From NCBI GenBank assembly GCA_963674685.2, contig CAXXWT010000005.1, forward strand, positions 682,001-746,000: a stretch of 64,000 nt of DNA, read 5' to 3'. The position numbers and the translations under genes were made by a program. The stretch's first letter is position 1. Every line of letters begins with the position of its first letter. Shown here in pieces: positions 27,462 through 36,984 of the stretch. The DNA comes from G963674685 sp963674685 (GTDB taxonomy: Bacteria > Lernaellota > Lernaellaia > JACKCT01). Below the pieces are notes generated by a model that saw nothing but the letters and a program-made list of their open reading frames with translations, searched no databases and was not told the DNA's origin.

Positions 27462-28451
27462 TCACTTGGGATCGAGCAGCGCCTTCCCGGCCGTCTTACG
27501 CTCCTCGATCATCGCATGAACTCTTGACGCTTCCCGCAGCGGGAAGGTTCCGAATATCGGAATTCGAATTTGGCTCCCGGCCATCAGTTGCAGCATTTCC
27601 TTTGCGCCGTCTTTATGTTTATGGGGCAGTTCGGTGATGCTCGACGTCAAATAATAAAGTCTGAGCGCGGGGCTTTTGGTAAAAGTTTTCATCAGCCCGG
27701 TGAACAAACGCTTTGGTTCCAAAGGCCCCGCGGCCATTCCGTAAACAACGATGGTCCCCAAGGCCGCAATCATCTTGAAGTCATCCGAGGTGGTGCGGCC
27801 GACAACGGAATTGTAAATCACATCGGCGCCCCGGCTCTTCGTAATTTCCAGCACCCGCGTTGGGACGGATTCCCGGGCATAATTGATGACCTCATCGGCT
27901 CCCGAATCCTCGGCGTGCTTCTTTTTTTCATCGCTTCCCACCAGCGCAACGACTTTCGCGCCGCGATACTTCAACAATCGGCACAACGTCGCGCCCACGC
28001 CTCCGGCGGCGGCGTAAACCACGGCGCACTGCCCGACGGAAACCGGCGCGAGCGTATGGCTCAGATGCCAGGCGGTCATTCCCGAAATAGGCAGCGTGGC
28101 GGCCTGATCGAAATCGACGGTTTCCGGCAATTGATATGTCAGCATTGTCGGTGCGACGGCATATTCGGCATAACCGCCGCGCGCGCACAGAGCCGCGACC
28201 CTGTCGCCGGCCTTGATGCGTCCGGAGGAATCCGCCGATTTCTCGACGACCCCCGAAACCTCGAATCCTGGAAAGGCGGGCAAATCCGGCTGGTCGACAT
28301 ATATGCCGCGCCTTACCATGATGTCCGCGAAATTGACGCCGCAACGCTCAACGCGAATAAGAACCTCATCGGCTTTCGGCTCAGGAGTGGGAACATCCAC
28401 GAGCCGCAAAACCTCGGGACCGCCTATGGCGTCAATGCGAATGGCCTTCAA
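27462..28451 (-). CDS. Zinc-independent quinone oxidoreductase-like MDR protein
   Basis: 329 residues from TTG 28451, chosen because GGGGG lies seven bases upstream and MKAIRIDAIGGPEVL is the normal family N-terminus; the open frame runs 76 codons further upstream without resembling the family. It is a cytoplasmic NADPH-dependent reductase of the medium-chain superfamily. Visible are CGVNFADIMVRRG, FPGFEVSGVVE, the TLPISGMTAWHL hinge and the Rossmann loop YAAAGGVGATLCRLLK. The Cys/His zinc ligands of alcohol dehydrogenases are absent. The probable role is reduction of quinones or enones. Confidence 0.88.
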   Translation of the reverse strand: MKAIRIDAIGGPEVLRLVDVPTPEPKADEVLIRVERCGVNFADIMVRRGIYVDQPDLPAFPGFEVSGVVEKSADSSGRIKAGDRVAALCARGGYAEYAVAPTMLTYQLPETVDFDQAATLPISGMTAWHLSHTLAPVSVGQCAVVYAAAGGVGATLCRLLKYRGAKVVALVGSDEKKKHAEDSGADEVINYARESVPTRVLEITKSRGADVIYNSVVGRTTSDDFKMIAALGTIVVYGMAAGPLEPKRLFTGLMKTFTKSPALRLYYLTSSITELPHKHKDGAKEMLQLMAGSQIRIPIFGTFPLREASRVHAMIEERKTAGKALLDPK

Positions 28452-28742
28452 TTCCAAACCCCCATTTTCATAACCGGATGATTGTACACAAAAATCATAA
28501 AACCGTAATCCGGCATTCCCTGATGCCCGGCGACACCCCCCATGCCGCCTAAAAAGAGATTTTTTTCCGGGTCGCGATATCGAATTGGATTTCACGACCG
28601 GTATATAGTAGAATTCCTGGTTAGCGTAAGGGAAACGATGATCTTCCATCAGGAAGAAAACCGTCGCGACATTGCTCATGCGAGAAAGAAAACAATCTGA
28701 TTAATATTACTTTTCCAAGCCTCAAATTGAGGAGCCGGCGCA
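28452..28742. other. Divergent intergenic region
   Basis: About 290 bases between the oxidoreductase start and the giant repeat protein. It carries both promoters in principle, but I cannot assign -35/-10 elements with confidence. No gene supported. Confidence 0.4.
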
Positions 28743-31700
28743 TTGAAAAATAGGATTGTCATTTTCCTTTTTATATTTTCTCTTTGCTTTGCCTGCCTGG
28801 CGGACCGGAAAAAGGCCGGCCCGCCCTTTGACTCAAACGCCGATACTTTGGATTCACAAACCGATCCTTTCGCACTGCGCGCCTTTGACGGCGGATTTCA
28901 AAGCCGCGTAGCGCCCAAAAAAGCGATCGCGGTTTTCGATGACTCGGGCGTTTCCATTTCAGGCCGGGATGACGACGCCTGGGACTGGTCGTTTCAAAGC
29001 CGCGGATATGGAAGAGAGACGAATCTTTTACCCCTGGCCGATCCCATGCCGCGGCGAATCGATCCGGCCGGCGTGCAATCCATGCCGCAGGCCGCCGCCG
29101 AAGCGCTGACCTACAACCACGGCAACCTGGTCGAATGGTATTCCAATTCGGAGCAGGGAATTAAACAGGGCTTCGAAGTCCTCGCCGGACCGGCGGGCGA
29201 AGGATACCTGATCATCGAGGCAAAGATCGAAAGCGCCCTTGACGCAAGAGCCGAAGACGACGGGCGGGAAATCATTTTTTCTTATGAAGGCAAGGATCTG
29301 ATCCGCTATGCCAACTTGCGCGCGCACGATGACGCGGGCCGCGAACTGACCTCCTTCATGGAACTGGAAAGCGCGGGGGAAGGCGTGACGCTCCGGCTTG
29401 TGATCGACGACGCCGGCGCGGTCTATCCGCTGCATATCGATCCGCTCATCACCGCAATCATGGCCCAATGGATTCGCCGCTTCAACGGCCCCGGCAACGA
29501 TGAGGACGTGGGCATGGCGCTGGATGTGGACGATCAGGGAAGCGTTTACGTCGCCGGATACGTGGACACATATTTCGTCGGAACGGATTTCGTCACGATC
29601 AAGTACGACACCAACGGAAACCAAATCTGGCGGTCGTACTACGACGGCAGCGGGCTTATCGATTACGACAGAGCCATGGATATTGTGGTCGATGAAAACC
29701 GGTTCACATACGTCACCGGCGAATCCACCTCCTTGGGTCTCTATTACAACTACGCTACGGTCAAGTATGACCAGAACGGTACAATGCTGTGGGTCGCGAA
29801 CTACGACGGCGTCGGATTCTATCTGTACCCCGACCGCGCCCGAGCCATCGCCCTGGGACCGGACGGCGACGTCCATGTCACGGGGTATTCCTGGGACCAG
29901 GAATATGACTACGGCACCGTGAAATATAACGGCAACACGGGCAGTCAGATTTGGGCCGCGCGATACGACCATACGGATCATCGCGAAGATTACGCCCGCG
30001 ACATCGCCGTGGACGCGTGGGGAAATGTCTACGTGACCGGCGAGTCGGAAAGCAATTCGTCTCAAAACGATTTCGCCACCTTGAAATATGATTCCGACGG
30101 CAACGAGCAGTGGGTTCGCCGCTTCAACGGCTCGGCCAATCAGCAAGACGAAGCGGCGGCCGTGGGAGTGGACGATTTCGGATACGCCTACGTCGCCGGC
30201 ACGGCCCGCAATATATCTTCCCGCAATGATTACGCCATCGTGAAATATTCGCCCGCGGGCGCCGAGCAGTGGGTTTCGTACTACGACAACGGGGGAAACG
30301 ACCGCGTGACGGCGATGTTTGTCAGCCCCGAAGGCGACCTGTACGTCGCGGGTTATTCCGAAGGCGCGGGAACGGATGAGGATTACGCCCTGGCTGTTTA
30401 CGATGCCGACGGCAATGAGCAGTGGACGGCTCGTTATTCGAGTCCGGGTTCCCACGAAGATCGCGCGCTGGCCGTGACCATTGACGATCCGGGCAACGTC
30501 TACGTAACCGGCTATGCGTGGAGTTATGGTTCGGGAAGCGACTATGCCACGATATGCTATGACGCCGCGGGCGTAGAGCAGTGGGTGGTTATATACGACG
30601 GGCCTACGGGCGGAACGGACGAGGCCAATGCCGTCGGCGCGGATAACATGGGTGGCGTTTTCGTCACGGGCAGTTCCTCTTCCGCCGGCACGCGCGACGA
30701 CATCACCACCATCAAATACATCGACTGCGCAGGATGCGCCATCGACAACGTCTGCTACCTGGACGGTGAAGTGAATCCTGATAATCCGTGTGACATCTGC
30801 CTGGTCGCAAATTCCGACACGAGCTGGTCGGACAACGACGGCGCTTCCTGCGACGACGACCGGTACTGCAACGGAGATGACACGTGCATGGGCGGCGAAT
30901 GCGTCGAACATTCCGGCGACCCTTGCGAAGACGACGGCCTGTGGTGCAACGGCGGTGAAATCTGCAACGAAATGACCGATCAGTGCGATCACCAAAATCC
31001 GCCGGAGTGCGCGGACGATGGAGTGTTTTGCAACGGCGAGGAATTCTGCAACGAAGACATCGACGATTGCGACCGGCGAAACGAACCGGTGTGCGCCGAC
31101 GACGGTTTCTGGTGCAACGGCGAGGAATTCTGCGACGACGGCATCGACGATTGCGGCCACCGAAACGCCCCGGACTGCTCCGACGACGGCCAGTGGTGCA
31201 ACGGCGAGGAGTTCTGCGACGAAGACGCCGACCGGTGCGATTCCCGCAATGCGCCGAACTGCGCCGACGACGGTTTCTACTGCAATGGCGAGGAATACTG
31301 CAACGAGGACGCCGACGACTGCGACAGCCGCAACGCCCCCATCTGCCCGGACGACGGATTGTGGTGCAACGGCGACGAGTATTGCAATGAGGACATCGAC
31401 GACTGCGACCGGCGGGATATGCCCGACTGCGCGGACGACGGCCTGTGGTGCAACGGCGAGGAATTCTGCAACGAAGACATCGATCAGTGCAGCCGCCGAA
31501 ACGAGCCCGACTGCGCGGACGACGGCCAGTGGTGCAACGGCGAAGAATTCTGCAACGAAGACAGCGACCAATGCGACGCCGAAAATGTCCCCGAGTGCCC
31601 GGACGACGGAGTCTACTGCAACGGAAGCGAATATTGCGATGAGGCCGCGGATCAGTGCGACCACGAAAATCCGCCCCTTTGCCCCGATGACGGACTTTTT

Positions 31701-33413
31701 TGCAACGGGCAGGAATTCTGCGACGAGGACATTGATGACTGCTCCCACCGCGATCCTCCGGATTGCGGCGACGACGGCAGTTGGTGCAACGGCGAGGAAT
31801 ACTGCAACGAAGACCTGGGGCAATGCGATCATCAAAACGAGCCGGATTGCTCCGACGACAACCTATGGTGCAACGGCGTGGAATATTGCAATGAATCCGC
31901 GGATCAGTGCGGCCATCGCTATATACCGCGATGCGCCGACGACGGTTTCTGGTGCAACGGCCAGGAATATTGCAATGAGGATATCGACGGCTGCGACAGC
32001 CGGGACGCTCCGGACTGCTCCGACAATTCCCTCTGGTGCGACGGCGCCGAATACTGCAACGAAGACATCGACCAGTGCGATCACCGCAACGCGCCGAATT
32101 GCGCCGATGACGGTTTCTGGTGCAACGGCGAGGAATTCTGCGACGAAAACGCCGATCAGTGCGATTCCCGCAACGCGCCGGAGTGCGCCGACGACGGTTT
32201 CTGGTGCAACGGCGAAGAATTTTGCAATGAAGATATCGACGGCTGCGATTCCCAAAATGCGCCGGAGTGCGCCGACGACGGAATATACTGCAACGGCGAG
32301 GAATTCTGCGACGAAGACGCCGATGCCTGCGCCAGTCGCGACGCCCCGAACTGCGCCGATGACGGATTCTGGTGCAATGGCGAAGAATTCTGCAACGAAA
32401 ACATCGACGGTTGCGATTCCCAAAATGCCCCCGACTGCCCGGACGACGGACTTTACTGCAACGGAAGCGAGTTTTGCGACGAAGACAACGACCAATGCGG
32501 CGTGCGCGATATCCCGGAGTGCGCGGACGACGGATTCTGGTGCAACGGGGATGAATTCTGCGACGAGGACGCCGACGCATGCTCCCACTCGTCGACCGCG
32601 GCGCTGACCTGCCCCGACGACGGACTGTGGTGCAACGGCGCCGAATCCTGCGACGAGACCGGCGACCGGTGCGTTCATGCTTCGTCGCCCGAACTGGTGT
32701 GCCCCGACGACGGCCAGTGGTGCAACGGCGAAGAATCCTGCGACGAGGACGCCGATCAGTGCGCCCATTCCATGACGGCGCAGGATCGCTGCCCCGACGA
32801 CGGCGTCTGGTGCAACGGGCTGGAGCAATGCAACGAGGCAAGCGACGAATGCATCAGCTCATCCTCCCCGGAACTGACCTGCCCCGACGACGGTCAGTGG
32901 TGCAACGGCGAAGAATCGTGCGACGAGGATCTGGATGCTTGCGTGCATTCGACGACCGCCCAGGAGATTTGCCCGGACGATCAATTGTGGTGCAACGGCG
33001 CGGAAATCTGCGACGACCAGCTTGACGAGTGCGCGCACGCCTCCACGCCGGAACTGACGTGCCCCGACGACGGGCAGTGGTGCAACGGCGAAGAATCCTG
33101 CGACGAGGAACTGGATGCGTGCCTGCACTCCACGACGCCGGAAGAACTGTGCCCGGACGATCAGATGTGGTGCAACGGCGTCGAGTTATGCGACGAGCAA
33201 AACGACGAATGCGCCTCCAGCGGCGATCCGTGCGTGGCGCCCATGGAATGCGATGAAGAATCGGATGAGTGTTTGCTTCCCGACGCAGACGACGATACGG
33301 AATTGAATGACGACGACCTCACCGTGGATGACGACGATTCGGAAACCGAGCCGGATGAGGGATACGACTGGGGAGAAGGCGACCTGAGCGGCGGATGCTG
33401 CGCCTATAATTGA
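28743..33413 (+). CDS. Giant secreted protein: SBBP beta-propeller plus 28 tandem four-Cys repeats
   Basis: 1556 residues from a TTG with AGGAG eight bases upstream. Residues 1-20 are a signal peptide; CFACLAD could be a weak lipobox. Residues about 45-240 resemble the domain that precedes SBBP propellers. From about 250 to 660 there are eight SBBP-like blades (for example VYVTGYAWSYGSGSDYATI). A connector with NPDNPCDIC and a Trp leads at residue 703 into 28 repeats of consensus C-x-DDG-x-W-C-NG-x-E-x-C-x-E-x5-C, 28 residues each at first and 30 after the 21st. A degenerate 29th repeat and a short Asp-rich tail end GGCCAYN rather than GCGC. It is probably a disulfide-stabilised surface rod; function unknown. 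queF starts 12 bases after the stop. Confidence 0.88.
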   Translation: MKNRIVIFLFIFSLCFACLADRKKAGPPFDSNADTLDSQTDPFALRAFDGGFQSRVAPKKAIAVFDDSGVSISGRDDDAWDWSFQSRGYGRETNLLPLADPMPRRIDPAGVQSMPQAAAEALTYNHGNLVEWYSNSEQGIKQGFEVLAGPAGEGYLIIEAKIESALDARAEDDGREIIFSYEGKDLIRYANLRAHDDAGRELTSFMELESAGEGVTLRLVIDDAGAVYPLHIDPLITAIMAQWIRRFNGPGNDEDVGMALDVDDQGSVYVAGYVDTYFVGTDFVTIKYDTNGNQIWRSYYDGSGLIDYDRAMDIVVDENRFTYVTGESTSLGLYYNYATVKYDQNGTMLWVANYDGVGFYLYPDRARAIALGPDGDVHVTGYSWDQEYDYGTVKYNGNTGSQIWAARYDHTDHREDYARDIAVDAWGNVYVTGESESNSSQNDFATLKYDSDGNEQWVRRFNGSANQQDEAAAVGVDDFGYAYVAGTARNISSRNDYAIVKYSPAGAEQWVSYYDNGGNDRVTAMFVSPEGDLYVAGYSEGAGTDEDYALAVYDADGNEQWTARYSSPGSHEDRALAVTIDDPGNVYVTGYAWSYGSGSDYATICYDAAGVEQWVVIYDGPTGGTDEANAVGADNMGGVFVTGSSSSAGTRDDITTIKYIDCAGCAIDNVCYLDGEVNPDNPCDICLVANSDTSWSDNDGASCDDDRYCNGDDTCMGGECVEHSGDPCEDDGLWCNGGEICNEMTDQCDHQNPPECADDGVFCNGEEFCNEDIDDCDRRNEPVCADDGFWCNGEEFCDDGIDDCGHRNAPDCSDDGQWCNGEEFCDEDADRCDSRNAPNCADDGFYCNGEEYCNEDADDCDSRNAPICPDDGLWCNGDEYCNEDIDDCDRRDMPDCADDGLWCNGEEFCNEDIDQCSRRNEPDCADDGQWCNGEEFCNEDSDQCDAENVPECPDDGVYCNGSEYCDEAADQCDHENPPLCPDDGLFCNGQEFCDEDIDDCSHRDPPDCGDDGSWCNGEEYCNEDLGQCDHQNEPDCSDDNLWCNGVEYCNESADQCGHRYIPRCADDGFWCNGQEYCNEDIDGCDSRDAPDCSDNSLWCDGAEYCNEDIDQCDHRNAPNCADDGFWCNGEEFCDENADQCDSRNAPECADDGFWCNGEEFCNEDIDGCDSQNAPECADDGIYCNGEEFCDEDADACASRDAPNCADDGFWCNGEEFCNENIDGCDSQNAPDCPDDGLYCNGSEFCDEDNDQCGVRDIPECADDGFWCNGDEFCDEDADACSHSSTAALTCPDDGLWCNGAESCDETGDRCVHASSPELVCPDDGQWCNGEESCDEDADQCAHSMTAQDRCPDDGVWCNGLEQCNEASDECISSSSPELTCPDDGQWCNGEESCDEDLDACVHSTTAQEICPDDQLWCNGAEICDDQLDECAHASTPELTCPDDGQWCNGEESCDEELDACLHSTTPEELCPDDQMWCNGVELCDEQNDECASSGDPCVAPMECDEESDECLLPDADDDTELNDDDLTVDDDDSETEPDEGYDWGEGDLSGGCCAYN
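30849..33230 (+). repeat. Coding tandem repeat, 28 units of 84-90 bp
   Basis: Direct repeats at DNA level encoding the four-Cys modules of the giant protein. GACGACGG and GGTGCAACGGCGA recur in nearly every unit. Units 1-20 are mostly 84 bp; units 21 onward gain two codons, so the two blocks expanded separately. The period creates long open frames on the opposite strand that are not genes. Confidence 0.9.
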
Positions 33414-33424
33414 GGAGATTCGAG

Positions 33425-33817
33425 ATGACGGACAGCGAGTGGAAACCGAAATACCTGGGCAAATCCGTTTCCGGGCCGATATCCGAAGTCGAGTTGATTC
33501 CCTGGAAGGACGGCCCTGTCCTCATCACCCTGGATTGCACCGAATTCACGACCTTGTGTCCCGTCACGCAACAGCCGGATTTCGGGCGCCTGGAGATCAC
33601 CTATATTCCGCGCGAGTATCTCATCGAAACCAAATCTCTGAAACTCTTCCTGCAAGGTTTTCGGGATTATAAAGGATTCAATGAACAGGTGGTCGCGCAT
33701 CTGGCCGATGTATTATTCAAACGTACACAGCCCGCGTGGCTTTGCGTGGAAGGTTTTTACAACCGCCGGGGCGGCATCGGCGTGTCCTGCCGTTGCGAGC
33801 GAGGGGAAAAACCATAG
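33425..33817 (+). CDS. queF: NADPH-dependent preQ0 reductase QueF (short form)
   Basis: 130 residues from ATG 33425 with GAGGAG seven bases upstream. QueF reduces 7-cyano-7-deazaguanine to preQ1 in queuosine synthesis. The single-domain type I layout is complete: FTTLCPVTQQPDFG carries nucleophile Cys45 and Asp52, and the QueF signature ETKSLKLFLQGFRDYKGFNE follows with Glu68. It is cytoplasmic. It lies 12 bases after the giant repeat protein gene, so it may be read from the same transcript although no functional link is apparent. No other queuosine gene is in the window. Confidence 0.96.
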   Translation: MTDSEWKPKYLGKSVSGPISEVELIPWKDGPVLITLDCTEFTTLCPVTQQPDFGRLEITYIPREYLIETKSLKLFLQGFRDYKGFNEQVVAHLADVLFKRTQPAWLCVEGFYNRRGGIGVSCRCERGEKP

Positions 33818-34045
33818 AAAATATGGTCGTTCAAAGGCGCTGAAAACCGGCCCGCCCATTCTTTTTCAGCATTGCCTAAAACATGATTCGCCTTTTTTAA
33901 TCCTGTCTTTGGATATATAAAAGATTTACCCATAGATTTTTTTTGATTTCCTGACATAATACGCGGCGAAGACATGATACTTGTGCGCATCTTTATGTCG
34001 TGATGTGCAGGTGTAAATTCGATCAAGAGTCAGCGGGGTCCTTAA
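33818..34045. other. Intergenic spacer
   Basis: About 230 AT-rich bases before the pseudokinase gene. Nothing recognisable apart from GGGG seven bases before its GTG start. Confidence 0.4.
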
Positions 34046-35869
34046 GTGGACGATTTCCTTGCCGATGACAGCCTGGAAAAATTAGAAGACAGCCTGGAAG
34101 TCAAATCCGGGATTTTCGAAAATACCTGGGCGGTCGGGCAGAAAATCGAAAGCCTGTTCGTTATCGAACGGATCGTCGGCCGGGGCAACTTCGGCCGCGT
34201 TTACCAGGCGAAAGACAGTCGCGGCCGCGTATGCGCCGTGAAAACGATCGACCTGCGGCCTGCCGCGCACCCCGAAGCCGCCAAACGACTCCAAAACAGC
34301 TTCACGCGCCTGTTAAGCGCGAAAAATCCGAATCTTGTGCAAACGCAAGAAGCAGGTGAAGCAGGCGGTTTTTATTATATCAAAACGCCTTTTATCAAAG
34401 CCCCGTCTCTTTTAAGCGGACTGAACAGGTCGATTCCTCAGGCCAAAGAAGCCGGCGGCATACCGCCGAGGCAATCCCTTCGGATCATCAAAGCCGCCAC
34501 GCAGGCCTGCAAAGCCGTCGGATGGGAAATACCCCATTTGAATCTGCTTCCCGGCAACATGTTCGTGACCGGCAACGGCATCGTCGTCGCCGATTCCGGC
34601 ATTTTACACGCGCTCCTTCCGGCCATGTCGCCCGGGGAGTTTTCGGCTATGGATTTGTCCGAGTATCGGGCGCCGGAAGTCAGAGATTGCCTGGAACCGG
34701 ACGCATCCGCGGATGTGTATTCCGTCGCGAAGTTGATTTACCATCTGGTGTCTCTGGAAAGACCGCCTTTGGTTCTGGAAGATGTGCCCATCGTCGGCGA
34801 TTATCCCGACGGCGTCAGAGACCTTTTGCTTTACGCCGCGCAGGAAAATCCCGAAAACCGCTACGCGAATCTCCAACAGTTCGCCGATGCTTTCGAAAAA
34901 GTGCTTAAAGGCGACAGAGTCAGGGCGCCGGTTCATCAGACCAGCAGCGTCCTGGATAAAATTCCTGAAGAAGAGGTTTTTTCCACCGAACGAAGCGACG
35001 TCCCGACTCTCGACGAAGACCTGCCCGAGGATATTCTTTCAAGCGCCGAAGAAATGGCGGCCATGTGGAGAAAGTCCGAGTCCCCCAGACTGAGGGCCGA
35101 ATCGGGATATATTGAAAGCGATACGGGACCGGCGGCCGGCGAATCGGTATCCGATGAAGCCGAGGAAGAAGAGCCGGAGGAAGTCGAGGCCGCCGCAAGC
35201 GCCGAACCTGAAGAAACGGCGACGCCCGCGGGCGATGCCGCGATTGCCGCTTCCCGCCCCCGCCCCTTTGACGAAGGCAAAGCCGCGGAAGAGACCGCCG
35301 AAGAAAAAGAGATCACCGAAAAGCCTCCGGCAAAAGCAGCGGCAAAAGCAGAAGTCGAAGAAATATTGGCGCCGCCGACGTTCGAAACGGGACTCAGCAC
35401 CGCCAAAGTGACTGCCATTTCCGTGATCGTCCTCGCGATCATATTTGGAGGCCTGTATATTTTAAGCGACCACCTCAAGCAGCGGGAAAGCCGGACCAGC
35501 GTCATGGACAAGTACCGAAGCGAGGAAAACGCCGCCGAGAATTCCGGCGCCGCCGCGCTTTCCGGAAACGCGGCCTTCAAGGATACCTTGACGACCGAGG
35601 ACATCGCGACGGTTGTAAAAAAATACCGGGAAACGACGGACGCCTGCTTTACCATGGCTTCGAAAACATCGGGGCCGAGCCAGGGCGCGGTCCTGGTCAG
35701 TTTTTCGATCCAGCCGGCCGGAAGCGTATCCGACGCGGTGGTGCTGACTTCCACGCTGAACGATCTGGTCGTGGAACAGTGCCTGCGCAAAGCCGTATTG
35801 ACCATGCAGTTTCCCGCGTTCAAACGTTCCGCCATGACGGTGAGTTACCCATTTAAATACAAGAAATGA
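34046..35869 (+). CDS. Membrane pseudokinase fused to AgmX/PglI-type C-terminal domain
   Basis: 607 residues, GTG start with upstream GGGG. Residues 38-290 follow the bacterial Ser/Thr kinase fold: glycine loop GRGNFG (45-50), ATP-site Lys66 in AVKT, and APE-like RAPEVRD. The catalytic loop, however, reads HLNLLPGN (164-171) with Asn in place of the HRD Asp. DFG has become DSG (183-185), and no helix-C Glu is evident. Phosphotransfer is therefore doubtful. An acidic Ala/Glu-rich linker leads to one TM segment near 453-473 and a C-terminal 80-residue AgmX/PglI (TonB-like) domain, SFSIQPAGSVSDAVVLTST, probably periplasmic. It overlaps the next gene by four bases. It may couple a cytoplasmic ATP-binding module to an envelope machine. 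Confidence 0.82.
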   Translation: MDDFLADDSLEKLEDSLEVKSGIFENTWAVGQKIESLFVIERIVGRGNFGRVYQAKDSRGRVCAVKTIDLRPAAHPEAAKRLQNSFTRLLSAKNPNLVQTQEAGEAGGFYYIKTPFIKAPSLLSGLNRSIPQAKEAGGIPPRQSLRIIKAATQACKAVGWEIPHLNLLPGNMFVTGNGIVVADSGILHALLPAMSPGEFSAMDLSEYRAPEVRDCLEPDASADVYSVAKLIYHLVSLERPPLVLEDVPIVGDYPDGVRDLLLYAAQENPENRYANLQQFADAFEKVLKGDRVRAPVHQTSSVLDKIPEEEVFSTERSDVPTLDEDLPEDILSSAEEMAAMWRKSESPRLRAESGYIESDTGPAAGESVSDEAEEEEPEEVEAAASAEPEETATPAGDAAIAASRPRPFDEGKAAEETAEEKEITEKPPAKAAAKAEVEEILAPPTFETGLSTAKVTAISVIVLAIIFGGLYILSDHLKQRESRTSVMDKYRSEENAAENSGAAALSGNAAFKDTLTTEDIATVVKKYRETTDACFTMASKTSGPSQGAVLVSFSIQPAGSVSDAVVLTSTLNDLVVEQCLRKAVLTMQFPAFKRSAMTVSYPFKYKK

Positions 35870-36984
35870 ACCAGCCTTTTAAAATGCGAGCCGCGATCCC
35901 AAGCTTTCGAGGACCGGCTGTATTGGGGTTGATTATCCTGATCTTTATCGGCGCCGGATGCGCCGCGCAAAGCGGGCGCGCCGCCCGCCCCACGCAGGTT
36001 CTGGATTTGGGCGCGGGCAAAATCGAGGTCGATCCTTCCGGGGAACTGCCACCCGGTTTCTGGGACTCCTACACTCTGATGAAGGAAGGAAACACCCTTT
36101 TCGACCGAGGGCGGTATTCTGAAGCGGCCTCTTATTTCAACGCCGCGGCCGAGCGATTCGCCGGAGAGGAGACCGCATCCCTGGCCTTGTTCAATCTCGG
36201 CGCATGTTACGAAAAAATGGGCGATTACGAACTGGCCCTGCGCAGCTATAAAGCCCTGGAAAAGACCGCCGGCCCGAAAATATCCCCACAGGAAATCCTC
36301 ACCCGCCAACTATCCTGCCTGGAGGAACTGGGGCGATGGACCGGGGCCGTCGTCGTTTGCGACCGCCTCCGGGGATTGCCCGATTTACCCGAACCCGAGC
36401 GCATTGACGTTTCGCTTCGGCGCGGCGTCGCCCTGTATAAAAACGGCGATCCGGAAGCGGGAAAAAACGCGCTGAAAAAAGCGTTGATGGACTACCGGAT
36501 TTTCGAACGCCGTCAATTGCCGACCAACAAGTATTTCGCCGCCAGAGGATACTTTTTCCTGGGTGAAATATATTTCGAAAGCTACGAAGCCATTGCCCTG
36601 AACGAACGCGGCGACGAACTGCGCTTGCAGCTTGAAGCCAAGGCGGATTATCTTTATCTGGCCAGAATGCAATACCTGCGCTCCATGCGCACATACGAGG
36701 GACGATGGCTGGCGGCGAGCCTGCACAAACTCGGTTATGGCTATGAAACTCTGTATTTTTCCATGAAAAACGCTCCGCTGCCTGAAGACCTTTCGGAAAG
36801 TCAGATCGGGGAATACAAGAAAAAGCTGGAAAAGAGGATTTCCAACCTGTTAAAGAAAGCCGTTGACGCCTATGAAAGAAATGCCGATCTTGACAAGCGG
36901 TTTGAGTTGCAGTCGCCATGGGCGGAAAAGTCCCGCGAGCGGCTTAAATACCTGCGGCAATATTGCGAAGGAATGAGGGACTGA
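35866..36984 (+). CDS. TPR lipoprotein
   Basis: 372 residues; the start overlaps the pseudokinase stop (ATGA). Lipobox FIGAGC gives acyl Cys32. Residues about 65-160 contain TPR-like helices (GNTLFDRGRYSEAASYFNAAAERF; ASLALFNLGACYEKMGDYELALRSYKAL), and the remainder is also helical repeat. Its place between the pseudokinase-AgmX and DUF3108 genes suggests a shared envelope complex. No specific family recognised. Confidence 0.78.
   Translation: MNQPFKMRAAIPSFRGPAVLGLIILIFIGAGCAAQSGRAARPTQVLDLGAGKIEVDPSGELPPGFWDSYTLMKEGNTLFDRGRYSEAASYFNAAAERFAGEETASLALFNLGACYEKMGDYELALRSYKALEKTAGPKISPQEILTRQLSCLEELGRWTGAVVVCDRLRGLPDLPEPERIDVSLRRGVALYKNGDPEAGKNALKKALMDYRIFERRQLPTNKYFAARGYFFLGEIYFESYEAIALNERGDELRLQLEAKADYLYLARMQYLRSMRTYEGRWLAASLHKLGYGYETLYFSMKNAPLPEDLSESQIGEYKKKLEKRISNLLKKAVDAYERNADLDKRFELQSPWAEKSRERLKYLRQYCEGMRD

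Noticed and set aside
28958..33128. Very long open frames on the opposite strand and other phases of the Cys-repeat gene (up to 935 codons)
   Set aside because: They result from the regular 84-90-bp repeat and GC-rich codons; their translations are low-complexity Arg- or Val-rich with no family match, while the plus frame has signal peptide, SBBP blades and ordered Cys repeats.
30849..33230. CRISPR array
   Set aside because: Units are contiguous, protein-coding and without unique spacers.
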